Made by a program: the position numbers and the translations under genes
Shown here: positions 1-5,409 of the stretch, piece after piece
How the letters are laid out: every line of letters starts with the position of its first letter
Position numbering within the stretch: the stretch's first letter is position 1
Notes under the pieces: generated by a model
Seen by the model: the letters and a program-made list of their open reading frames with translations, nothing else
Databases searched by the model: none
Told to the model about the DNA's origin: nothing
From: Alphaproteobacteria bacterium
Lineage (GTDB): Bacteria; Pseudomonadota; Alphaproteobacteria; JAAXGF01
Reading direction: 5' to 3'
Assembly (NCBI GenBank): GCA_012267605.1
Contig: JAAXGF010000051.1
Coordinates: 1 to 12,264 of the forward strand
Length of the DNA stretch: 12,264 bases

Positions 1-83
1 GTCCACTGCCGGGCGCCCTCGACCAACGCGAGATCGTCGGAATGGTGTTCGACGGCCTGATGAAGGATAGTGGTTAAATCCAT
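1..83 (-). CDS. Probable AMP-forming acyl-CoA synthetase/ligase, N-terminal fragment
   Basis: This is the first 27 codons of a minus-strand gene that runs off the window edge. The peptide starts MDLTTILHQAVEHH and continues with the stretch LALVEGARQW, followed by a probable Thr. The pattern of an N-terminal helix, then 'ALV-x-G-x-R-x-W-T', is typical of the first strand of the ANL superfamily (AMP-binding ligases that activate fatty or other carboxylic acids with ATP and CoA). It lies 81 bp downstream of tlyA, on the same strand and in the same frame, so it could be the last gene of the operon. No strong Shine-Dalgarno sequence precedes the ATG; a purine-poor CGGGGC is all that is visible. 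The catalytic part is outside the window, so the substrate cannot be judged. The family call rests on a short motif only. Confidence 0.5.
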   Translation of the reverse strand, partial: MDLTTILHQAVEHHSDDLALVEGARQW

Positions 84-164
84 GCCCCGGGCAAGGTAAC
101 GGTGGCGGAGTGCCGGTGCAAGGTCGCGCGACGCCTCGGCGCACCTATTATTGGGCCTCTCCAG

Positions 165-920
165 TCAATCCTTCCGCCGGGCGGCGATGAAAATCTCCTT
201 GTTGCCGTGGGCCCCAGTAATTGGACTCTCCACAACGCCAAGCACCCGCCATCCTACGCAGCTACTCAACCAAGTCCGGATATTGTCACATACCTCCGTA
301 TGCAACGCTGGTTGGCGAATAATTCCACCCTTGCCTACCCTACCCTTGCCAGCCTCGAACTGCGGCTTGATCAGGGCCACCAGGTACGCATCATCGCTAG
401 TCAGTGCTAGTGCCGCTGGCAGAACTTTGGTCAGGCTGATGAAGCTGACATCGCATACCACCAAATCGACTGCTTGCGGAATTTGGCCACGGCCGATGTA
501 GCGCGCGTTGATTCCCTCAAGAACCTCTACCCTAGGGTCGTTGCGTAGTTTCCAGGCAAGCTGTCCACGGCCAACGTCAACCGCGTACACTCGCGCCGCA
601 CCCTCGGCCAAGAGCACGTCGGTGAACCCACCCGTTGACGAACCGACATCAACGGCTATCCGGTTCGCGACAGGGACAGCAAATTGGGAAAGGGCGTGAG
701 CAAGCTTTATACCGCCACGAGAAACCCAAGGGTGTGGTCGCCCACGAACCTGAAGCACCGCATCGACGGGCAGCTTCAGCCCAGGTTTTTCGAGTCGGTG
801 GTCGTTTTGCCAAACCTGCCCGGCCATTACCAAGGCTTGAGCCTTCGCGGCGGATTCGGCTAAACCGCGATAAACCAGAAGTCGGTCGAGCCGCAAACGT
901 TCCACGGGCGAATCACCCAT
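165..920 (-). CDS. tlyA: TlyA family rRNA (cytidine-2'-O)-methyltransferase
   Basis: The protein has 251 residues, the usual length for TlyA. Residues 7-66 form an S4 RNA-binding domain (RLDRLLVYRGLAESAAKAQALV). Residues 67-251 are an FtsJ/RrmJ-type Rossmann methyltransferase. The SAM-binding motif AVDVGSSTGGFTDVLL is at 89-104. The expected K-D-K-E catalytic tetrad can be read as K72 (GGIKLAHAL), D157 (VCDVSFISL), K185 (ALIKPQFEAGK) and E242 (GNKEIFI). Known members 2'-O-methylate cytidines of 16S and/or 23S rRNA in the cytoplasm. The family is also annotated as hemolysin A, but the RNA-methylation role is the better supported one. The gene follows dxs by 15 bp, so it is co-transcribed. The ATG at 920 is used, but no Shine-Dalgarno sequence is obvious in the short gap; a GTG five codons in is an alternative start. 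Confidence 0.93.
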   Translation of the reverse strand: MGDSPVERLRLDRLLVYRGLAESAAKAQALVMAGQVWQNDHRLEKPGLKLPVDAVLQVRGRPHPWVSRGGIKLAHALSQFAVPVANRIAVDVGSSTGGFTDVLLAEGAARVYAVDVGRGQLAWKLRNDPRVEVLEGINARYIGRGQIPQAVDLVVCDVSFISLTKVLPAALALTSDDAYLVALIKPQFEAGKGRVGKGGIIRQPALHTEVCDNIRTWLSSCVGWRVLGVVESPITGAHGNKEIFIAARRKD

Positions 921-935
921 GGATTGATCGGTGAA

Positions 936-2846
936 TTAGGCGCGGGCCGGTTGCTTTGTCTCCAAACGCCCCAATGTCGCCAATGCCGTGGCGACGATAT
1001 GCCGCGCGTTCAACTCGGCGTCCTCATACATGCCATCAGGGGTACCGTGGGCGATGAAGCGATCGGGCAAAATCATTGGCCGAACTTTGAGGCCGTTCTC
1101 CAACAGTCCGTCGTGCGCCATATAATTCAGCACATGGGCGGAGAAACCGCCAACAGCGCCTTCCTCAATTGTGATAAGGACTTCGTGCTCGGTCGCCAGC
1201 CGGCGAACCAATTCCCGGTCCAAAGGCTTAGCAAAGCGTGCGTCCGCAACAGTCGTCGACAGGCCTCGGGCGGCGAGTTCATCGGTCGCCTTCAGACACT
1301 CCGCGAGCCGCGCGCCAAGTGAAAGAATGGCTAGCGTATTGCCCTCGCGCACGATGCGACCCTTGCCGATTTCGAGAGGTACTCCGGTCTCGGGCATGGG
1401 TACGCCCACCCCAGAGCCGCGTGGATAGCGGAACGCCGACGGGCGATCGTCGATAGCAGCACTGGTCGCGACCATGTGGACGAGTTCGGCCTCATCCGCC
1501 ACCGCCATAACAACGAAACCGGGTAAGGTCGCCAGATATGTAATATCGAACGAGCCGGCGTGGGTAGGACCGTCTGCGCCGACCAATCCAGCGCGATCGA
1601 TTGCGAACCGAACCGGCAGCTTCTGGATCGCGACATCATGTACAACTTGATCGTACGCGCGCTGAAGAAACGTCGAATAAATAGTGGCAAACGGCTTGAA
1701 ACCTTCGGCGGCGAGCCCCGCCGCGAAGGTTACGCCGTGCTGTTCCGCGATGCCGACATCGAAACAGCGATAGGGAAATCGCTTGGCGAATTTATCGAGG
1801 CCGGTTCCCGACGGCATCGCCGCGGTAATGGCGACGACCTTCTCGTCGCGTTCGGCTTCTTTGATCAGCGATTCGGCGAACACGCCGGTGTAGCTCGGCG
1901 CTGGCGCCTTAGATTTCGATTGCACACCGGTAACGACGTCGAACTTGCTGACGCCGTGGTATTTGTCGGTTGAGTTTTCCGCCGGTGCGTAGCCTTTGCC
2001 CTTTTGCGTCACCACGTGTACCAAAACCGGGCTCTCCGCACCGTGGTCGCGGACATTCTTGAGCACCGGCAAAAGGTGATCGAGATTATGGCCATCGAGC
2101 GGGCCCACATAGAAAAAGCCCAACTCCTCGAACAATGTTCCACCTGTAGCCATACCGCGAGCGTACTCCTCGAATCGGCGCGCAGCTTTTTCCAACGGCT
2201 TGGGAAACTTGCTGGCAACTTCGGCGGCAAGGTTTCTTAGAGAGCGATACGCCGGCGATGAAATCAGGCGCGACAAATACGCGCTCATAGCGCCAACGGC
2301 GGGCGCGATCGACATGTCGTTATCATTAAGAATCACGATCAACGGACTGTTCATCGAACCGGCGTTGTTCATTGCCTCGTATGCCATTCCGGCCGACATG
2401 GCACCGTCCCCGATAACGGCAACGCAGTGATTCGTCCCGCCGGAGAGATCCCGAGCCACCGCCATACCCAACGCGGCCGAAATCGAGGTCGAGCTATGGG
2501 CGGCACCGAAGGGATCAAACTCACTTTCCGCGCGCTTGGTAAATCCATAAAGCCCCTGAGGCTGACGGATGGTCCGGATACGATCCCGCCGACCGGTAAG
2601 AATTTTGTGGGGGTACGCCTGGTGACCAACATCCCAAATTAACCGATCGTTGGGCGTATCGAACACATGATGTATGGCTACGGTGAGCTCAACGACCCCC
2701 AGCCCCGCGCCAAGGTGTCCGCCTGTCACGGAAACCGCGTCTATGGTTTCCTGGCGCAATTCATCGGCAAGTTGTTTGAGCTGTTCGACCTCTAATTCGC
2801 GAATATCGGACGGCCCATGAACGGTATCCAGCAATGGCGTAGACAC
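936..2846 (-). CDS. dxs: 1-deoxy-D-xylulose-5-phosphate synthase
   Basis: This 636-residue thiamine-diphosphate enzyme condenses pyruvate and glyceraldehyde-3-phosphate into DXP, the first step of the MEP isoprenoid pathway and a branch to thiamine and pyridoxal. Landmarks are all present: the N-terminal HLGAGLGVVELTVAIH with H44, the WDVGHQAYPHKILTGR block, the TPP/Mg motif GDG (146-148) with NDND (174-177), GKGYAPAE (about 283-290), the general-base Glu in GIAEQHGV (E368), and DRAGLVGADGPTHAG (417-431). The three transketolase-like domains are complete, and length matches the family. The start is GTG at 2846, behind an AAGGAGG box with a 10-nt spacer. The gene lies 44 bp after ispA and 15 bp before tlyA, the classic alphaproteobacterial arrangement. 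Nothing in the sequence suggests damage. Confidence 0.97.
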   Translation of the reverse strand: MSTPLLDTVHGPSDIRELEVEQLKQLADELRQETIDAVSVTGGHLGAGLGVVELTVAIHHVFDTPNDRLIWDVGHQAYPHKILTGRRDRIRTIRQPQGLYGFTKRAESEFDPFGAAHSSTSISAALGMAVARDLSGGTNHCVAVIGDGAMSAGMAYEAMNNAGSMNSPLIVILNDNDMSIAPAVGAMSAYLSRLISSPAYRSLRNLAAEVASKFPKPLEKAARRFEEYARGMATGGTLFEELGFFYVGPLDGHNLDHLLPVLKNVRDHGAESPVLVHVVTQKGKGYAPAENSTDKYHGVSKFDVVTGVQSKSKAPAPSYTGVFAESLIKEAERDEKVVAITAAMPSGTGLDKFAKRFPYRCFDVGIAEQHGVTFAAGLAAEGFKPFATIYSTFLQRAYDQVVHDVAIQKLPVRFAIDRAGLVGADGPTHAGSFDITYLATLPGFVVMAVADEAELVHMVATSAAIDDRPSAFRYPRGSGVGVPMPETGVPLEIGKGRIVREGNTLAILSLGARLAECLKATDELAARGLSTTVADARFAKPLDRELVRRLATEHEVLITIEEGAVGGFSAHVLNYMAHDGLLENGLKVRPMILPDRFIAHGTPDGMYEDAELNARHIVATALATLGRLETKQPARA

Positions 2847-2856
2847 GAGCGGACGG

Positions 2857-2863
2857 CCTCCTT
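2857..2863 (-). promoter_or_regulatory. Shine-Dalgarno site fixing the GTG start of dxs
   Basis: Read on the minus strand the site is AAGGAGG, ten bases before GTG. No ATG lies at this spacing, so the box supports initiation at GTG and the N-terminus MSTPLLDTVHG. Confidence 0.75.
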
Positions 2864-2890
2864 CAAAAGAATTGCCTTAACAGATTTGTT

Positions 2891-3778
2891 TCAGTGGCGT
2901 CTGTCAACAACGAACTGAACGATTTTCCGCAAAGGTTCCGCCTTTTTATCGAACAAATCAAGATGATCCGTGGCTTGTTCGGCCAACATTACTGCTTGGG
3001 TACGTGCCCTATCCAATCCGAGGGTCGAAACGAAGGTGGCCTTTCCCGCTGCGGCGTCCTTGCCCACGGCCTTCCCGGCCTCTTTTGCGTCTCCATCGGC
3101 GTCGAGCAAATCATCGGCAATTTGGAAGGCGAGGCCGAGATCGTGGGCGTAGCCCCTAAGTGCCTGACGGGCTTCGCGGGACGCCCGTCCCAAGATGGCT
3201 CCCGACTCGCAGGCAAATGCGATTAAGGCGCCAGTCTTAAGTCGTTGCAAGCGAGAGACGCCGGCAATTGTCAAATCCTCATCGGCGGCCCGCAAATCCA
3301 GCATTTGTCCACCCACCATGCCTTGGCCACCGGCAGCGGTCGCCAGGGCCTGTACAAGACGACAACGGACATCCGGGTTTTCGTGGGTCGCGGGCGCTGA
3401 GATAACCTCGAACGCGAGAGTCAAAAGTGCGTCGCCCGCGAGAATCGCTGTGGCCTCATCAAACTTCACGTGACAGCTTGCCTGCCCTCGGCGCATGTCG
3501 TCGTCATCCATAGCCGGCAGATCATCGTGCACTAACGAATAACTGTGTACCATTTCGATCGCCGCCGCCACGCGGAGAGCACCGGATTCGTTGGTGCGGA
3601 AAAGGCTGCTCGCACACAAAACCAAGAAAGGCCGAAAACGTTTGCCGCCCGACAAAGTAGCGTAGCGCATCGCTTCGGCCACCCGACCCTCGATTCCTGA
3701 GGGCTTGGGCAGCAATTCGTCGAGAGTGCGGTCAACTTTGGCCGCTGCCGCGCGCAAAGCATCTTCGATGTCGGACAC
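2891..3778 (-). CDS. ispA: Farnesyl diphosphate synthase (short-chain polyprenyl synthase)
   Basis: The 295-residue all-helical prenyltransferase joins isopentenyl diphosphate to DMAPP and GPP to give farnesyl diphosphate in the cytoplasm. That feeds quinone, undecaprenyl and hopanoid synthesis. Visible motifs are GGKRFRP (44-50), the first Asp-rich motif with its context HSYSLVHDDLPAMDDDDMRRG (D85, D86, D91), GGQMLDL (about 156-162), KTGAL (181-185), and the second Asp-rich motif QIADDLLDADGD (D222, D223, D226). The residue five before the first motif is Tyr, and the context strongly resembles E. coli IspA, so C15 product is likely, although geranylgeranyl chain length cannot be excluded from sequence alone. 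The start is GTG at 3778. It lies 9 bp after the xseB stop and 44 bp before dxs, which supplies its pathway. Confidence 0.94.
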   Translation of the reverse strand: MSDIEDALRAAAAKVDRTLDELLPKPSGIEGRVAEAMRYATLSGGKRFRPFLVLCASSLFRTNESGALRVAAAIEMVHSYSLVHDDLPAMDDDDMRRGQASCHVKFDEATAILAGDALLTLAFEVISAPATHENPDVRCRLVQALATAAGGQGMVGGQMLDLRAADEDLTIAGVSRLQRLKTGALIAFACESGAILGRASREARQALRGYAHDLGLAFQIADDLLDADGDAKEAGKAVGKDAAAGKATFVSTLGLDRARTQAVMLAEQATDHLDLFDKKAEPLRKIVQFVVDRRH

Positions 3779-3784
3779 GAGTTG

Positions 3785-3790
3785 ACCTCA
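3785..3790 (-). promoter_or_regulatory. ispA ribosome-binding site overlapping the xseB stop codon
   Basis: On the minus strand this reads TGAGGT. The TGA is the xseB stop and the GAGG is the Shine-Dalgarno core for ispA, seven bases before its GTG. The arrangement implies translational coupling: ribosomes ending on xseB finish on the next initiation site. Confidence 0.65.
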
Positions 3791-4039
3791 GTCGATATCG
3801 GCGGGTTCCGCGCGGACCTCGCCGTCCGCCGCGAGCACGATCTTTTCCACCCGTTGTTGAGCTTCCGCAAGTTTCCGTTCGCAGTGACGCTTCAACGCCG
3901 CCCCCCGTTCGTAGGACTGGATGGCATCATCGAGCTTGCCCTGACCAGCTTCGAGGGTTTGTACGATCTTCTCCAACTCCTGCAACGCACCCTCGAAGCT
4001 GAGCTTGGCAATTTCAGGCGGTATTTCAATTTCGGCCAT
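3788..4039 (-). CDS. xseB: Exodeoxyribonuclease VII small subunit
   Basis: This 83-residue acidic helical protein is the small subunit that binds in several copies to the long XseA arm of exonuclease VII, which degrades single-stranded DNA in both directions. The diagnostic core is SFEGALQELEKIVQTLEAG (14-32), followed by LDDAIQSYERGAALKRHCERKL (36-57), the two-helix hairpin of the family. An upstream ATG at 4102 would add 21 residues. I prefer 4039 because it has a strong GGAGG box eight bases upstream and gives the normal family length. It is the first gene of the xseB-ispA-dxs-tlyA operon; xseA is not in this window. Confidence 0.92.
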   Translation of the reverse strand: MAEIEIPPEIAKLSFEGALQELEKIVQTLEAGQGKLDDAIQSYERGAALKRHCERKLAEAQQRVEKIVLAADGEVRAEPADID

Positions 4040-4047
4040 CGCGTACC

Positions 4048-4052
4048 CCTCC
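4048..4052 (-). promoter_or_regulatory. Shine-Dalgarno site choosing the xseB start
   Basis: The minus strand reads GGAGG eight bases before the ATG at 4039. It decides between this start and the longer in-frame one at 4102, which would place the box inside the coding sequence. Confidence 0.7.
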
Positions 4053-4068
4053 AGCATCCCGCGGCGCG

Positions 4069-4097
4069 AGTCTATGTCCAGGCGCGATTCCAGACAA
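4069..4097 (-). promoter_or_regulatory. Putative sigma-70 promoter of the xseB-ispA-dxs-tlyA operon
   Basis: On the minus strand, TTGTCT (4092-4097) and TAGACT (4069-4074) are separated by exactly 17 bp. Each matches four of six bases of the TTGACA/TATAAT consensus. It sits 30 bp before the xseB start, in the 89-bp gap after the reductase gene. The match is modest and could be chance. Confidence 0.35.
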
Positions 4098-4128
4098 GGC
4101 ACGGCCTCGTACTAATTGAACCTTTCAC

Positions 4129-5133
4129 CTAAAGCGGTGGCGGCGGCTCATGGGGCGGCGGCATGTCCCCGCGTCCGTGAGGTCGGTCGTAGTCAAGGGC
4201 GGGACCGAGAGGCACAATTTGGGTTGGATTAACGGTACGCTGGCTGGCGAAATAGTGTTGCTTTATGTGCTCGAGATTCACCGTCTCCTTAATCCCTGGT
4301 ACCTGGTAAAGGTCGCGGACATAGGGAGCAAGATGGGTGTAGTCCTCGATCCGCCGAAGATTTGTCTTGAAATGGCCGTAATAAACCGCATCGAATCGGA
4401 TCAGCGTCGTAAACAGGCGCCAGTCCGATTCAGTGACTCGATCCGCCACCAAATAACGTTGGCAGCCTAGCCGTTCCTCCAGTGCGTCGAGCGCTTTGAA
4501 CACTCGATTGAAACCGCGTTCGTACGCGGTCTGAGTAGTGGCGAATCCGGCGCGGTACACGCCGTTGTTCAGATTGGGATAGACGAATGCGTTGACCGCA
4601 TCGATTTCCCCACGTAGCGCAGCAGGATAAAAATCCAAGCGATTTCCGGTCAACCCGTCGAACGCCGAGTTGAACATGCGAATGATGTCTGCCGACTCGT
4701 TGTTGACGATGGTGCGCGATTGTCGATCCCACAACACCGGTACGGTTACCCGCCCGGTGTAGCGGGGCATCACCGTCGTGTACAACTGATATAGATAGTC
4801 AAAACCGTTTACCGGGTCGCCGACCCCACTGTCGGTATCAAAGATCCAGCCGTGCTCGAGCATGTGGGGATGGACCACGGTCAGGCCGACGACGTCCTCA
4901 AGCTGCTTTAGCTTGCGGAAGATGAGCGCGCGGTGGGCCCAAGGACAGGCAAAGGAAACGTATAGGTGGTAGCGGCCGGCCTCGGCCTTGAACCCGGCCT
5001 CGCCTGTCGGTCCAGCGGAACCGTCCGAGGTAATCCAATTGCGGAACCGGGCGTCCTCGCGGCGATATTTACCCTTGGTCGACTTGGTGTCGTACCATTG
5101 GTCGTGCCAAACTCCGTCGATCAGCCGTCCCAT
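4129..5133 (-). CDS. Glutathionyl-hydroquinone reductase (Xi-class glutathione transferase)
   Basis: The chosen ORF has 334 residues. It belongs to the YqjG/PcpF/ECM4 family, which uses glutathione to reduce glutathionyl-(hydro)quinones in the cytoplasm. The thioredoxin-fold part carries the family motif FACPWAHRAL with the catalytic Cys63. VNNESADIIRMFN (143-155) is the glutathione-binding cis-Pro/ES region. The helical domain contains NNGVYRAGFA (189-198), YYGHFKTNLRRIEDY, and the C-terminal signature HYFASQRTVNPTQIVPLGP (about 292-310). A proline-rich tail (PPPHEPPPP) ends the protein. A longer ORF opens at 5244, but its 37 extra residues do not resemble the family. MGRLIDGVWHDQWY is a normal N-terminus, with a weak AAGGG about eight bases upstream. 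Its neighbours give no clear partner, and the 276 bp upstream should hold its own promoter, although I could not pick one. Confidence 0.92.
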   Translation of the reverse strand: MGRLIDGVWHDQWYDTKSTKGKYRREDARFRNWITSDGSAGPTGEAGFKAEAGRYHLYVSFACPWAHRALIFRKLKQLEDVVGLTVVHPHMLEHGWIFDTDSGVGDPVNGFDYLYQLYTTVMPRYTGRVTVPVLWDRQSRTIVNNESADIIRMFNSAFDGLTGNRLDFYPAALRGEIDAVNAFVYPNLNNGVYRAGFATTQTAYERGFNRVFKALDALEERLGCQRYLVADRVTESDWRLFTTLIRFDAVYYGHFKTNLRRIEDYTHLAPYVRDLYQVPGIKETVNLEHIKQHYFASQRTVNPTQIVPLGPALDYDRPHGRGDMPPPHEPPPPL

Positions 5134-5374
5134 GCTCGCACCCTTGCATTGCCTTGCTTTCTTGGAACCCTCATTGTCGCGATCCGCGTTGGGGAAGCAA
5201 GTAGACGGCGGCGGGGCGATCCATTTGAAACGGGCCTGGTGCATGGTGCCCCGAATAAGATTTCACGCGTCGTTGGGCTTCCGCTGGAACTGGTGCTAAC
5301 TTGGGGTTTGATCGTTAGGGTAATCCGGTTAATGCACGGACCACGGCACTCCGATGATTCGCCGTCCGTTTCAC

Positions 5375-5396
5375 ACTGAGCGTCAGCTCAGTTTTT
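5375..5396 (+). terminator. Hairpin with T-run beyond the LRR-Roc-TIR gene
   Basis: ACTGAGC and GCTCAGT form a perfect 7-bp stem with a GTCA loop (5375-5392), followed by TTTT (5393-5396). The T-run is on the plus strand, so as an intrinsic terminator it would act rightward. Read on the minus strand the hairpin begins 18 bases after the stop of the 806-residue gene but is preceded by an A-run rather than followed by T. It may therefore stop antisense transcription into that gene, or work weakly in both directions. Confidence 0.4.
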
Positions 5397-5409
5397 CGCT
5401 TGTCCCTAA

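Noticed and set aside
4040..4102. Longer xseB start at 4102
   Set aside because: The added 21 residues are not family-like, and the strong GGAGG box would fall inside the coding sequence.
5134..5244. 37-residue N-terminal extension of the reductase
   Set aside because: The extension contains low-similarity, Pro/Lys-rich sequence, and the family N-terminus begins at MGRLIDGVWHD.
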